64,000 nt of DNA from an uncultured Lachnospiraceae bacterium (GCA_948470905.1 CAOKQK010000005.1:1-64000); one strand, 5' to 3'; shown: positions 32,127 through 42,514, counted from the first letter of the stretch. Program-made: numbers and translations. The notes: generated by a model from the letters alone, not told the origin.

Positions 32127-34355
32127 CTATTCTGTCTTTTCCAAGTACAGCAGCCTGCACTGAAAGTCTCCCCACAGCCTCTCAAAGAGGAAACCGCCCT
32201 GCATCAGTACGCTGCCGTTCACTGTCCTGCCGGTGTCCTTTAACAGCTCCTCCCCTTCCATATCCACCTGCCAGATATGGTAATCCGCATCCGGCTGCAG
32301 GTCCTGCAGCCGCAGGATCCGGCTCCGCCTGTTAGGCTCGTTCAGCACCTGGGTAAAGAAGACCAACGCCTTTTCTTTCTGCGGGTCATTCACCTGAAAA
32401 CAATCATACAGGTGGTTCTCCTGCCAGGAGGCAATGCGGTAGTAATCCCCTTCCCGCACCATTTCATTAAACCTGTGGTACATTGCGGTCTGCCTCTTTA
32501 CCATGGCGGCATCCTCCGGGGAAAGCTTCGTAACATCCAGCTCATAGCCGAAAGTCCCCGCCAGCGCCACATATCCCCTGGTCTCAAAGGGAGTGACCCT
32601 GCCCACCGTATGATTGGGGCAGACACTGACATGGGCCCCCATGGTGGACAGGGGATAAAGCATGGCGGTACTCTCCTGTATGGCAAGCCTCTCAATGGCG
32701 TCCGTATCATCGCTGCACCAGATCTGGGGACTGTAATACAACATGCCCGGATCAAAACGCCCTCCGCCCCCGCTGCAGTTCTCCAGGAGCAGGTCAGGGA
32801 ATTCCCGGATCAGCCGCTGCTGCATCTCATAGACCCCCAGCACATAACGGTGGAAGATCTCCCCCTGCCTGTCAGGCGGGAGCGCCGCGCTGGCAAGGTC
32901 GGTCAGGGGACGGTTCATGTCCCATTTCACATACTCCACATTTGCCGAGTGCAGCACTGCAGACACCTGATCCATAATATGGTCACGGACTTCCTTCCGG
33001 CTGATATCCAGCACATACTGGTTCCTGGACCGGGCAGGCTCCCTCCCGGGAATCGCGAACGCCCAGTCGGGATGCTCCCTGTACAGCCTGGAATCCTCGG
33101 AAACCATCTCCGGCTCGATCCAGATGCCGAACTTCATGCCCAGGGCATTGACCTGGTCCACCAGGTATTTCAGCCCGCCCTTCAGCTTCCGCTCATTGAC
33201 CTGCCAGTCCCCAAGGGAACGATTGTCGTCGAAGCGCTCCCCGAACCAGCCGTCGTCCATCACCAGCATCTCTATTCCCAGCTTCGCGCCCTCTCTTGCG
33301 ATGTCGATCAGCTTCTGTTCATCAAAGTCAAAATATGTGCCCTCCCAGTTATTGACCAGGATAGGCGGTTTTTTGTGCAGATAGGGACTGCGGATCAGAT
33401 GCCCCCTGTACAGCTTATGGAAGCTTCTGGTCATCTCCGAAAGCCCCGCCGCAGAGTACACCATGATCATCTCCGGTGTCTGGAAGCACTCTCCCGGCAT
33501 AAGCTTCCAGCAGAAATCCTCAGGATTGATGCCCATGGTCACACGTACGGTATCAAACTGGCTGATTTCCGCCTGGGCAATAAAATTCCCCGAGTACACG
33601 AAATGGAAGGCGTAGACCTCTCCCGACTCCTGCGTCGTTCCCGGTGTCAGAAGCGCCAGGAAGGGATGCTCCTGATGGGAGGTTTCTCCTCTCAGGGTGG
33701 AGACACTGAACCTGCCGTGCCCCAGCTTCCTCCGCTCCATACGTCGCTCTCTTGCCCAGCCCCCGTGCAGGGTGAGTGCCTCAAAATCGCGATTATCCAT
33801 ATCCAGGCAGCCGCTCATTGCCTTTTCCAGGTATAGGGCATCGCCGCCCTGATTTTCAAAACACACGCTCCTGGCAATTGCGTCCGTGTCCTCAAACACG
33901 CTGTAAGACAGCCTCGCCGTAAGTCCCAGCACCCTGTCCTCACAGGTAATGACCAGCGTAGTCACTTCCTTTTCATTGCCAAAGGTTGCGGGCAGCCCCT
34001 CCAGGGGCTTCTTCCCTTTATAAATTTCGTGGGACAGATAGGTCAGCTGCACCCCGCTGTTGCCGTTCTTGTCCCTCACCCGGACACTGCTCTCCCGGAA
34101 ATCCCCCACGCCGTGGCCGGAGTATTCCGTAGGCAGGGCATCCAGAATAGCCACCCTGTCCCTGGTGTTGATATCCGGCGTGCAGGGATGCTCCTGAGTC
34201 CTCAGAAAAAGCCGCGCACCCTTTGCGGAATGTAGTTTTTTCCCGTAATAAATATGGCCAAGAAGCCCCTCCGAACCCACCAGCCCTATCAGATAAGTGG
34301 TATTTGGTGTGTCCAGCTTAAAAGCCCGCTCCTGTTCCAAATAAGTGATTGCCAT
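32127..34355 (-). CDS. Alpha-galactosidase, GH36
   Basis: The 742-residue protein has the full GH36 structure: N-terminal beta-sandwich, then the barrel with VMDDGWFG, FGIWIEPEM, the nucleophile in YVKWDMNR (Asp near 476), ENCSGGGGRFD, and the acid/base in CSDDTDAIER (Asp near 550), followed by a C-terminal beta domain. It removes terminal alpha-1,6-galactose from raffinose-type sugars and galactomannan. No signal peptide, so it works inside the cell. GGAGGGG precedes the ATG. It starts 31 bases after the clpB stop, so it may be read from the clpB promoter; no sugar transporter is nearby. Confidence 0.95.
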   Translation of the reverse strand: MAITYLEQERAFKLDTPNTTYLIGLVGSEGLLGHIYYGKKLHSAKGARLFLRTQEHPCTPDINTRDRVAILDALPTEYSGHGVGDFRESSVRVRDKNGNSGVQLTYLSHEIYKGKKPLEGLPATFGNEKEVTTLVITCEDRVLGLTARLSYSVFEDTDAIARSVCFENQGGDALYLEKAMSGCLDMDNRDFEALTLHGGWARERRMERRKLGHGRFSVSTLRGETSHQEHPFLALLTPGTTQESGEVYAFHFVYSGNFIAQAEISQFDTVRVTMGINPEDFCWKLMPGECFQTPEMIMVYSAAGLSEMTRSFHKLYRGHLIRSPYLHKKPPILVNNWEGTYFDFDEQKLIDIAREGAKLGIEMLVMDDGWFGERFDDNRSLGDWQVNERKLKGGLKYLVDQVNALGMKFGIWIEPEMVSEDSRLYREHPDWAFAIPGREPARSRNQYVLDISRKEVRDHIMDQVSAVLHSANVEYVKWDMNRPLTDLASAALPPDRQGEIFHRYVLGVYEMQQRLIREFPDLLLENCSGGGGRFDPGMLYYSPQIWCSDDTDAIERLAIQESTAMLYPLSTMGAHVSVCPNHTVGRVTPFETRGYVALAGTFGYELDVTKLSPEDAAMVKRQTAMYHRFNEMVREGDYYRIASWQENHLYDCFQVNDPQKEKALVFFTQVLNEPNRRSRILRLQDLQPDADYHIWQVDMEGEELLKDTGRTVNGSVLMQGGFLFERLWGDFQCRLLYLEKTE

Positions 34356-34386
34356 TCTGCTACCCCTCCATAATTGTAATAGTTGA

Positions 34387-36969
34387 TTAATTAACCGAAG
34401 CAGTCAATGCCCCGTCTTTCACATCGATCAGCACCGTGTCACCCTGAGCCACCTTATCCTGCAGGATCAGCTTTGCCGTCAGAGTCTCCACATACTTCTG
34501 GATATAACGCTTTAACGGACGCGCCCCGTATACCGGGTCATAGGCGTTGTCCACAATGAACCTCTCCGCCTCCTCAGACAGCTCCAGGTGCAGATCCCTG
34601 TCCTCCAGGCGCCTGTTCAGGTCCGCAATGATCAAGTCCACGATCCCGCTGATATTATCCTTTGTCAGCGGCTTAAATAATATGGTTTCATCCAGCCTGT
34701 TCAGGAACTCCGGGCGGAAATGACCGCGGAGCTCATCCATCACCGCCTTTTCCGCCTCCGGGCTGATCTCTCCCTCGGGCGTAATGCCCTCCAGCAGGTA
34801 AGAAGCGCCGATATTGGAGGTCATGATCAGTATCGTATTCTTGAAGTCTACCGTCCTGCCCTGGGAATCCGTCACCCGCCCGTCATCAAGGACCTGCAGC
34901 AGCACGTTGAACACATCCGGATGCGCCTTCTCAATCTCGTCAAAGAGCACCACGCTGTAAGGCTTCCGGCGGACCGCTTCCGTCAGCTGGCCGCCCTCCT
35001 CATAGCCCACATATCCGGGAGGCGCCCCGATCAGCCTGGAAACGGAGTATTTCTCCATATACTCGCTCATATCAATGCGCACCATGTTTGCCTCATCGTC
35101 AAAGAGCGCCGCTGCCAGGGATTTCGCCAGCTCTGTCTTGCCCACGCCGGTGGGACCCAGGAACAGGAAGGATCCGATAGGCTTATCGGGATCCTTGATC
35201 CCCGCCTTGGAGCGGATGATCGCCTCCGTCACCTTAGTGACGCCCTCATCCTGCCCGATCACCCTCTTATGGAGCTCGTCATCCAGATGAAGCGTCTTGT
35301 TGCGTTCGCTCTCCGTGAGCTTCGCCACCGGAATACCCGTCCACCGGGAAATGATCCTGGCAATCTCCTCGTCCGAAACCTTTTCGTGGACAAGGGACAG
35401 CTCGCCTGTGCCGGTCTTTTCCTCCTCCTGCTGAAGTTCTTTCTTCAGCGCAGGCAGCCTGCCGTAGCTCAGCTCCGCCGCCTTCTCCAGGTTCCCCTCC
35501 CTCTGGGCGATCTGGATCTCGCTGCCCACCTCGTCGATCTCCTCCCGGAGCTTGGACAGCTTCTCCACCGAAGCCTTTTCATTATCCCACTGAGCCTTCC
35601 TGCCGGCAAACTCTTCCTTCAGCTCCGCAAGCTCCTTCTGCAGATCCTCCAGCCGCTCTTTACTCAATCTGTCGTCCTCTTTCTTTAAAGCGGCAACCTC
35701 AATTTCCATCTGCATGATCCTGCGCTGCAATTCGTCCAGCTCCGTGGGCATGCTGTCCAGCTCCGTCTTGATCAGGGCACACGCCTCGTCCACCAGGTCA
35801 ATAGCCTTATCCGGCAGAAATCTGTCCGAGATATAGCGGTTGGATAGCACCGCAGCGCTGACCAGCGCATTATCCATGATCTTGACGCCGTGGTAAACCT
35901 CATAACGCTCCTTCAGGCCCCTCAGGATGGAAATGGTATCCTCCACGGTGGGCTCATCCACCAGCACCGGCTGAAACCGCCGCTCCAGCGCCGCGTCCTT
36001 CTCAATATACTGCCTGTATTCGTCCAAAGTGGTTGCGCCGATGCAGTGCAGCTCCCCGCGCGCCAGCATGGGCTTTAACATATTGCCCGCGTCCAGGGCG
36101 CCGTCCGTCTTGCCCGCGCCCACAATGGTATGCAGCTCGTCGATAAAGAGGATGATCTGGCCGTCGCTGTTCTTCACGTCCTCCAGCACAGCCTTCAGCC
36201 TCTCCTCAAACTCTCCTCTGTACTTTGCACCCGCCACCAGCGCGCCCATATCCAGCGCGAAAATCTTCTTGTTTTTCAAGGCTTCCGGCACATCGCCCCT
36301 GACGATACGCTGCGCCAGACCTTCCACCACAGCCGTCTTGCCCACGCCGGGCTCCCCGATCAGGACAGGGTTGTTCTTGGTCTTGCGGGAGAGGATGCGG
36401 ATTATATTCCTGATCTCGCTGTCCCTGCCGATGACAGGGTCAAGCTTCTGGTTTTTTGCCTTTTCCACCAGCTCCTGGCCATATTTCTCCAGAGTGTCAT
36501 AGGTTGCCTCGGGATTGTCGCTGGTCACTCTCTGGTTTCCCCGCACAGTAGACAGCGCCTGGAGGAAACGTTCCCTGGTGATGCCATACTCTTTCCAGAT
36601 CTGCGCGACCTCCCTGTTGGGGTTCTTCAGCATCGCCAGAAACAGATGCTCCACGGACACATACTCGTCCCCCAAAAGCTTTGCCTCATCCTCCGCGCTG
36701 ATCAGGACATTGTTCAGATTCTGCCCCACATAGACCTTGCCGCCCTGTACCTTGGGGCGTTTTTTGACAGCCTGCTCCACACGGTTCAAAAAGTGTTCCT
36801 TCTGGATCTCCATCTTTTCCACCAGCTTCAGGATCAGGCTGTCGTCCAGCGTCAGCAGGCTGTACAACAGATGTTCCTGCTCGATCTCCTGGTTGCCGTA
36901 CTCGTAGGCAAGCCGCTCACAGCCCTCCACAGCCTGCATGGATTTCTGGGTAAATTTCTGTATATTCAT
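34387..36969 (-). CDS. clpB: ClpB disaggregase
   Basis: The 860-residue AAA+ chaperone has the Clp N-terminal repeats (about 1-150), a first AAA module with [14 protein letters not shown] (about 203-216), a long middle coiled coil (about 405-525) that separates ClpB from ClpC or ClpA, and a second module with [16 protein letters not shown] (about 600). It extracts polypeptides from aggregates with DnaK. Length matches the family. GGGAGG precedes the ATG. No CIRCE or CtsR box is visible; the promoter at 37091-37118 looks like a normal sigma-A one. Confidence 0.97.
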   Translation of the reverse strand: MNIQKFTQKSMQAVEGCERLAYEYGNQEIEQEHLLYSLLTLDDSLILKLVEKMEIQKEHFLNRVEQAVKKRPKVQGGKVYVGQNLNNVLISAEDEAKLLGDEYVSVEHLFLAMLKNPNREVAQIWKEYGITRERFLQALSTVRGNQRVTSDNPEATYDTLEKYGQELVEKAKNQKLDPVIGRDSEIRNIIRILSRKTKNNPVLIGEPGVGKTAVVEGLAQRIVRGDVPEALKNKKIFALDMGALVAGAKYRGEFEERLKAVLEDVKNSDGQIILFIDELHTIVGAGKTDGALDAGNMLKPMLARGELHCIGATTLDEYRQYIEKDAALERRFQPVLVDEPTVEDTISILRGLKERYEVYHGVKIMDNALVSAAVLSNRYISDRFLPDKAIDLVDEACALIKTELDSMPTELDELQRRIMQMEIEVAALKKEDDRLSKERLEDLQKELAELKEEFAGRKAQWDNEKASVEKLSKLREEIDEVGSEIQIAQREGNLEKAAELSYGRLPALKKELQQEEEKTGTGELSLVHEKVSDEEIARIISRWTGIPVAKLTESERNKTLHLDDELHKRVIGQDEGVTKVTEAIIRSKAGIKDPDKPIGSFLFLGPTGVGKTELAKSLAAALFDDEANMVRIDMSEYMEKYSVSRLIGAPPGYVGYEEGGQLTEAVRRKPYSVVLFDEIEKAHPDVFNVLLQVLDDGRVTDSQGRTVDFKNTILIMTSNIGASYLLEGITPEGEISPEAEKAVMDELRGHFRPEFLNRLDETILFKPLTKDNISGIVDLIIADLNRRLEDRDLHLELSEEAERFIVDNAYDPVYGARPLKRYIQKYVETLTAKLILQDKVAQGDTVLIDVKDGALTASVN

Positions 36970-37090
36970 GGTGTTACCTCCCTGACCTAAAAGGCAGCCG
37001 GCGCCTCTTTTTCACCCTAAGGCGTGTTTGAAAAATCATTCCTGCCATCTGCACGCCCCGGCGCCCCTGTCTGTTTATTGTTCTATATCA

Positions 37091-37118
37091 ACTATAACAC
37101 ACAGTGCGCCAAAATCAA
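37091..37118 (-). promoter_or_regulatory. Promoter of clpB
   Basis: TTGATT (37113-37118) and TATAGT (37091-37096) are 16 bases apart on the minus strand, about 120 bases before the clpB start. Confidence 0.6.
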
Positions 37119-37153
37119 TAAAAAAAAGATAAAATTTTTCTTTCCTGTTCCTT

Positions 37154-37309
37154 AGGATCTGTCAATAAATAATCTTTCAATTTGACTTGTCTAAATCCAC
37201 ATAGGACTGCGTCGTTATCAGTCAGCGTACCCCGGTACGCCTCCTTCTTCCTCCTTGCCTATGCGGATTTATCCTGCGTCAAATTATAAGTTATTTCTTG
37301 ACAGCTCCT
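37154..37309. repeat. Palindromic (MITE-like) element
   Basis: Terminal arms AGGATCTGTCAA and TTGACAGCTCCT are inverted copies (11 of 12). Inside are further nested inverted pairs AAATCCACATAGG/CCTATGCGGATTT and GCGTACC/GGTACGC. The entire 156-base element can form one long imperfect hairpin. Its right end meets the stop codon of the MotB-like gene. No coding capacity. Confidence 0.8.
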
Positions 37310-38274
37310 TACTGCTGCTTCAGTATCTCCGCAATCTTCTCGATCATCTCATCCTCCTTCAGCCGGAACTTGATCTCCACACGCCTGGAGGCTGCCTTAT
37401 CGACCCTTGCTGTATTATTCCCCTGAGCGTCCTTCACATATACGGGATGGCTCCAGGAACGCCCGTTCACAGTCAGCAGCGAGGTCAGCTGTGCTATCTT
37501 CGTCTTGCTCAGGCCGTTTTTTTCATCGATACAGAACTCCGCCACGGAATACGCCCTCTGATAGGAAAGCGTCATATTGCTGGCATAGTCGCCGTCCGTG
37601 TCCGTGTGCCCTTCCACGATGATCTCTGCTATGTAATCCCGGAACTTATCCTGTAAAAGCACGTCCAGATAGGTGGGGATGACATCCTTCAGCGTTACCC
37701 GGCTCTCCGCTGTCAGCGCCGCACTGTTAAAGCCAAACAGCACGTCGGAGGCAAAGGTGATGGAGCCGGTCTGCACATCCACGCTCATGCCGGAATTATT
37801 AAAGGCACTCTGCAGGGCCCCTATGATATCCGTCCTGATCCCCACGATATTTTCCAGCTCCTGCTGGGTGCTGGTAAGCTCATTTCTGGCATTCTCGATC
37901 TCCAGGTAGGCATTGTTCAGCTCATCTTTTGTCAGCGCTGCCTCGTCGTATGCCTGCTGGAGCTGCGCCAGGGAAAATGCCAGCTCCTGGTTTGATTTAT
38001 CAATCTCCAGCCTGTAATTTTCCAGATCCACCCTGGCAAGATCCAGTTTCTGCTGGGCGTCGCTCAAAAGCTTCCGCCCGTCTTCAATCTCCTGTCTTGC
38101 CAGTCCCAGCTCATGCTCCGTCCGCTGCAGGTCCGTATTCTTCTGCCTGTAGACTGCAAGCGTGATGGCGATGATCAGGATAAAGATCAGCAGAAGCGCC
38201 GCCATCATATCCGAATAAGACTGCCAAAAACTGTTCTCCGCAAATGCCTCTCTGTTCCTTCGTCTACTTTTCAT
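37309..38274 (-). CDS. MotB/OmpA-family motor protein (ZorB-like)
   Basis: The 321-residue protein has one N-terminal helix (about 20-42) with SDMMAALLLIF, where the Asp matches the ion-carrying residue of MotB-type stators. A long coiled coil (about 45-145) and a C-terminal OmpA-type peptidoglycan-binding domain follow (EGHTDTDGDYASN, LSYQRAYSVAEF, RRVEIKF). It should pair with the MotA/ExbB-like protein encoded just upstream (11-base overlap) to make an ion-driven membrane motor. The same layout is seen in ZorB of the Zorya defence system, but no ZorC, ZorD or ZorE is here. Stator function is inferred. Confidence 0.85.
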   Translation of the reverse strand: MKSRRRNREAFAENSFWQSYSDMMAALLLIFILIIAITLAVYRQKNTDLQRTEHELGLARQEIEDGRKLLSDAQQKLDLARVDLENYRLEIDKSNQELAFSLAQLQQAYDEAALTKDELNNAYLEIENARNELTSTQQELENIVGIRTDIIGALQSAFNNSGMSVDVQTGSITFASDVLFGFNSAALTAESRVTLKDVIPTYLDVLLQDKFRDYIAEIIVEGHTDTDGDYASNMTLSYQRAYSVAEFCIDEKNGLSKTKIAQLTSLLTVNGRSWSHPVYVKDAQGNNTARVDKAASRRVEIKFRLKEDEMIEKIAEILKQQ

Positions 38275-39430
38275 ACAAATCCCTCATTTGTTCAAAGGTG
38301 TACAGCTGGTTGCTGATATCGCGCCCAATCTCCTCAAATGTGTCTTCGATGGTTTTCTTCTGTTCCGCAAGCTCCCTGGAAAACGCCTCCTGCCGCTCCA
38401 TCATCTTTATCATAGTCTCCTGCATGCCCTGATTGGATTCCACCAGGGCATTTGCCGCTTCGATCATCCTCCTGACCGCCGCCTCACTGACAGCCGCCGC
38501 TTCCGCAGAGCCGTTCAGGGCATTTCCCAGAGCCTTCAGCTCCGTGCCCATGACGCGCTGCAGCTGTGACAGGAAACGGTCCGCCATCTGTCCAACCGCC
38601 TCGCTCTGTTCCTCAGCCTCGTTCTTTGCAAGCTCCACCAGCTGCTTCAGGTAATTTGCCTGGTTGGCATGATAGATCAGCATCGCGGCAATATTGTCCT
38701 CCTCCGAACCCACCGTCGGCGGAAGCGCGCACTGCCTGTAGATATTCAGGAACTGATCCAGCTTCCCATAAGCGTCCGCCATAATGCTGCGGTATACAAA
38801 GTTAAAGATCAGCGAAAAAAGGATACCGTACACCGACGTGTGGAACGCCACTTTCATACCTGAAAGAAGCGGCCCCACATTATCGGATATGGTGTAAATG
38901 TCATCCCCGTTAAAGGCGCCAAGCCCAAGGGACAGCCCTACGAATGTCCCAAGGATTCCCAGGCCCGTGAGGGTCCCCGAAATACCGGAGTTAAAATAAT
39001 TGCATCCAACCTTCTCTATCAGCTCCTCATTGATATATTCCTCAATGTCACAGCCGTTGATATAGCCCTTCCCGGAACGGTTGTTCTTCATGCGCAGGCA
39101 GAATTTCCCAAACGCCTTTTTCAGCGCCTCCTCCTCAAAGAGTTCCTTGTCATCCTGGATCTCCGCCCTCAGATTCTTGTTGCCGTTCTTTTTATATTTC
39201 TCCAGAATCTTGGAGGACGCCGCCCTCAGATCGTCGGTAACAGCATTCAGCCGTATGAAGCTGGCAGTGGAGAATATGAACAGCACTCCGATGATCAACA
39301 GAAATATCCCGTTGATCATCAGGTTGCTGAGAGACGGCACATTACCCGTAAAGACACCGTTCGCATACAATACGAACACCACCATGGCCGCATACACCAG
39401 AAACAGCACATAAAATAATTTATTTTTCAT
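38264..39430 (-). CDS. MotA/TolQ/ExbB-family motor protein (ZorA-like)
   Basis: The 388-residue protein has two N-terminal membrane helices (about 5-24 and 37-58), a cytosolic loop, then SGTLTGLGILGTFVGLSLGL and VAFHTSVYGILFSLIFNFVY, the MotA/ExbB channel signature helices. The last 150 residues form a long cytosolic coiled-coil tail, as in ZorA. It is translated before, and overlaps by 11 bases, the MotB-like gene. GGGGATAT precedes the ATG. It is not part of a flagellar operon and lies between copA and clpB. Confidence 0.85.
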   Translation of the reverse strand: MKNKLFYVLFLVYAAMVVFVLYANGVFTGNVPSLSNLMINGIFLLIIGVLFIFSTASFIRLNAVTDDLRAASSKILEKYKKNGNKNLRAEIQDDKELFEEEALKKAFGKFCLRMKNNRSGKGYINGCDIEEYINEELIEKVGCNYFNSGISGTLTGLGILGTFVGLSLGLGAFNGDDIYTISDNVGPLLSGMKVAFHTSVYGILFSLIFNFVYRSIMADAYGKLDQFLNIYRQCALPPTVGSEEDNIAAMLIYHANQANYLKQLVELAKNEAEEQSEAVGQMADRFLSQLQRVMGTELKALGNALNGSAEAAAVSEAAVRRMIEAANALVESNQGMQETMIKMMERQEAFSRELAEQKKTIEDTFEEIGRDISNQLYTFEQMRDLYEK

Positions 39431-39474
39431 CTGTATATCCCCGTCTTTCCTCTCTCCCCATTTCCGAAAGGCTG

Positions 39475-42441
39475 TCAGCTGACAGCCTTTACCTCATAGC
39501 CCGCCTGGGCTACCGCCGCAGTCAGCGCCTCGTCAGACACCTCCCCGCTCAGCTCCACTGTCGCCGTCTTCTCCTCCAGGCTCATTGTCACCGCGCTTAC
39601 GCCTGCCACCGCCTCCAGAGCCTTCTGTACCCTGCCGGTGCAGTGCCCGCACATCATTCCCTCGATCGTCATTACCTTTGTCATCGTCTCTTTCCTTTCT
39701 GCGCCCGCCTTCGCCGCGCCCTCCAAATTATTTTCCTTCATCAGTACATCAGCCGCTACCGCGCCCTTTTTCCTCCTGCCGCTGCCGAACCCGCTCTTAA
39801 AACCCTTGAGACGCAGTGCATTTCCCACCACAAAGATGCTGCTCAGGCTCATGGCGGCAGCTCCGAACATGGGATTTAACTTTATCTCAAATAAAGGATA
39901 CCACACTCCGGCCGCTAATGGAATACCTATTGCATTATAAAAAAATGCCCAGAACAGATTTTGTTTGATATTTCGGATAACGGCGCGGCTTAAGCTCACC
40001 GCCGTCACCGCATCCCGCAGGTCGCTTTTCATAAGGACAATATCCGCGCTTTCCATGGCTACGTCCGTGCCGGCGCCGATTGCCATGCCCACATCCGCCG
40101 CCGCAAGCGCCGGCGCATCGTTTATGCCGTCCCCGATCATGGCTACCTTGTGCCCTTCCGCCCTCAGCTCACTGATCTTTTTCTCCTTCTCCTGAGGGAG
40201 CACCTCGGCTACGACCTCCTCGATGCCAAGCCCTTTTCGGACAGCTTCCGCCGTGCGCCTGTTGTCCCCGGTAAGCATCACCACATGGATGCCCATTTCC
40301 TTAAATTTCCTGATGGCTTCCCTGGAGGAAGGCTTCACCTCGTCCGCCACCTCCACCATTCCCAACAGCCTGCGTTCATCAGCCACCAGAAGCGGCGTCA
40401 TGCCCTCCTCCGCTATACGGTCCAGCCCCTGCAGCACATACGCAGAAAGCCCGATTCCGTTCTCCTCCATATAAGCGCGGTTTCCCACAAAAAACCTGGT
40501 CCCCGCTTTCGCTCCTGCATCCATGCCCCAGACACCCCTGAGCGCAGCCTCCGAGCACGCTGCCACGGCCCCCGCCTCGAACGCACTTCCCGAGCACGCT
40601 GCCACGACTCCCGTTTCGGACGCACTTCCTGCGCACGCTGCCACGGTTCCCGTTTCGGACGCATTTCCTGCGCACGCTGCCGCAAAAACGGCGTCGGATA
40701 CGCTCCCTGCGCCGCCTGCTGCGAATCTGACACCCGCTTTTCCCGCCGCAAAGACCGCAGTGGGTCCGTCCTCCCCGGGCGCCATGGAGCGCGGCTGGAT
40801 ATCCTCCGCCAGGACTCCTTCCACCCCTCTTCCAAACACTGCCTTGAAATCCCTGACCTCCGGGATTTCAAGCTTTTGCCTCTCGGCATACTCCACGATA
40901 GCCTCCGCCAGGGGATGCTCGCTCTTTTTCTCCAGCGCGGCGCCGATCTGCATCAGAGTTTCCAGGGACACATCCTGCGCATAACAGCCCACACCCATCA
41001 CTTTCAGCCTTCCTGACGTGATGGTGCCCGTCTTATCCATCACCACCGTGTCTATCTCCTTTGCCTGCTGCAGCGCCTCTCCGGACTTGATCAGGATGCC
41101 GTGGTTCGCGCCGACCCCGGTCCCCACCATGATCGCCACCGGGGTTGCAAGCCCCAGGGCGCAGGGGCAGGAGATCACAAGCACGGCTATTGCGGAAGAT
41201 ATCGCGAACTCCGCGCCCGCCCCCGCAAACAGCCACACGATAAGTGTCACCAGCGCGATCCCCATGACGATGGGCACGAACACCCCAGCCACCTTATCCG
41301 CAAGCTGCGCAATGGGCGCCTTGCTGGAGCCCGCCTCCTCCACCAGGCGGATGATCTGGGATAAGGTAGTATCCTCCCCAACCCTGTCCGCCCGGCACTT
41401 TAAGAAGCCCGCCTTGTTCACTGTGGCAGAGACAACCTTGTTCCCTGCCTGCTTTTCCACCGGGACACTCTCCCCGGTGATCGCCGCCTCGTCCACGCTG
41501 GAGCTTCCCTCCAGTACCGTGCCGTCCACAGGCACGAGACTGCCGGGCTTGACCAGGAATATATCGCCCTCCCGAAGCTCCTCCGTGGGAACTTCTTTCT
41601 CCTCCCCCTCATCCGTAAGCAGGACAGCCGTCTTTGGCGACAGATCCATGAGCTTTGTGATCGCCTCGCTGGTCTTTCCCTTGGAACGGCTCTCCAGATA
41701 CTTTCCCACCGTTATCAGTGTAAGGATCATGCCCGCAGACTCGAAATACAGATCCCCCGAATACTGCGTTACCACCGCCATATCCCCATGCCCCAGCCCA
41801 TAGCTGATCTTGTACATGGCAAAGATCCCGTAACCGATCGCCGCGGATGCCCCCAGCGCGATCAGGCTGTCCATGTTGGGGCTGCGGTGCCACAGGGTCT
41901 TAAACCCTACCGCAAAAAATTTGCGGTTCATATAAAGAATAGGCAGAAGCAGGATAAACTGTGTCATGGCAAAGGTCATGGCATTCTCCGCCCCGTGCAG
42001 ATACCTATGCACAAATCCCGGTATGGGCAGGCCGAACCATTCGCTGTACATATGATACATTGCCACATACATCAGCGGAAGCAGGAAGCCGACAGAAATG
42101 CCCAGCCGCCAGCGCATGGCACGCGCTTCCTCCCTGGCCCTGCGCTGCAGGCTGTCTCTGCCGTTTTCCCCGGCGCTCCTCCGCTCTGCATTTAAGCTCC
42201 CCCTGTCCCCGGAAGCGGCTGCCTCCGCGCCCGGGATCAGCTGCGCCCCGTAGCCTGCCTTTTCCACCGCGTCAATGATATCCCTGCCGCTTAATGCGCC
42301 GCTGTCATAGCTTACTTCCATCTTCTCCGCCAGCAGGTTCACGGATGCCTTCTCCACCCCTTCCAGCCGGCTGACCGCCTTCTCTACATGGGACGAACAT
42401 GCGGAGCAGGTCATCCCCGTTATGCGATAACGCTCTTTCAT
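39475..42441 (-). CDS. copA: Copper-exporting P1B-type ATPase with internal repeat insertion
   Basis: The 988-residue pump has an N-terminal metal-binding domain (GMTCSACSSH), eight helices, the CPC motif SCPCALGLATP (about 422), DKTGT (about 469), GDGINDAPAL (about 772) and, unusually, a second metal-binding domain at the C terminus (MMCGHCTGRV). It exports Cu(I) using ATP. The nucleotide-binding domain carries an insertion of four 13-residue repeats of the type AACAGSASETGVV (about 578-630), coded by a 39-bp minisatellite, which makes the protein longer than usual. It is 73 bases after csoR and thus copper-inducible. Confidence 0.95.
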   Translation of the reverse strand: MKERYRITGMTCSACSSHVEKAVSRLEGVEKASVNLLAEKMEVSYDSGALSGRDIIDAVEKAGYGAQLIPGAEAAASGDRGSLNAERRSAGENGRDSLQRRAREEARAMRWRLGISVGFLLPLMYVAMYHMYSEWFGLPIPGFVHRYLHGAENAMTFAMTQFILLLPILYMNRKFFAVGFKTLWHRSPNMDSLIALGASAAIGYGIFAMYKISYGLGHGDMAVVTQYSGDLYFESAGMILTLITVGKYLESRSKGKTSEAITKLMDLSPKTAVLLTDEGEEKEVPTEELREGDIFLVKPGSLVPVDGTVLEGSSSVDEAAITGESVPVEKQAGNKVVSATVNKAGFLKCRADRVGEDTTLSQIIRLVEEAGSSKAPIAQLADKVAGVFVPIVMGIALVTLIVWLFAGAGAEFAISSAIAVLVISCPCALGLATPVAIMVGTGVGANHGILIKSGEALQQAKEIDTVVMDKTGTITSGRLKVMGVGCYAQDVSLETLMQIGAALEKKSEHPLAEAIVEYAERQKLEIPEVRDFKAVFGRGVEGVLAEDIQPRSMAPGEDGPTAVFAAGKAGVRFAAGGAGSVSDAVFAAACAGNASETGTVAACAGSASETGVVAACSGSAFEAGAVAACSEAALRGVWGMDAGAKAGTRFFVGNRAYMEENGIGLSAYVLQGLDRIAEEGMTPLLVADERRLLGMVEVADEVKPSSREAIRKFKEMGIHVVMLTGDNRRTAEAVRKGLGIEEVVAEVLPQEKEKKISELRAEGHKVAMIGDGINDAPALAAADVGMAIGAGTDVAMESADIVLMKSDLRDAVTAVSLSRAVIRNIKQNLFWAFFYNAIGIPLAAGVWYPLFEIKLNPMFGAAAMSLSSIFVVGNALRLKGFKSGFGSGRRKKGAVAADVLMKENNLEGAAKAGAERKETMTKVMTIEGMMCGHCTGRVQKALEAVAGVSAVTMSLEEKTATVELSGEVSDEALTAAVAQAGYEVKAVS
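40552..40707. repeat. 39-bp minisatellite inside copA
   Basis: Four in-frame 39-bp units share the core GCACGCTGCCACG. They start at 40552, 40591, 40630 and 40669. The last unit is the most diverged. Confidence 0.92.
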
Positions 42442-42514
42442 TTCCTAACACCTCGTCATTTCATTCATACTATAGCTTTCCCCACTACATTACTGTGCCT
42501 TTTATCGCTGCGCC

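Noticed and set aside
32277..33836. 519-codon plus-strand frame opposite the alpha-galactosidase gene
   Set aside because: It lies antisense to a complete GH36 gene, has no ribosome site or known domain, and arises from the GC-rich codon pattern. Similar antisense frames opposite thrS (1033-2022), clpB (34720-35688) and copA (40150-41016) were rejected for the same reason.
36970..37130. CIRCE or CtsR heat-shock operator before clpB
   Set aside because: Neither the TTAGCACTC-N9-GAGTGCTAA pattern nor a GGTCAAA repeat is present.
37309..39430. Complete Zorya defence system
   Set aside because: Only the ZorA/ZorB-like motor genes are present; clpB and copA flank them and no ZorC, ZorD or ZorE is in the window.
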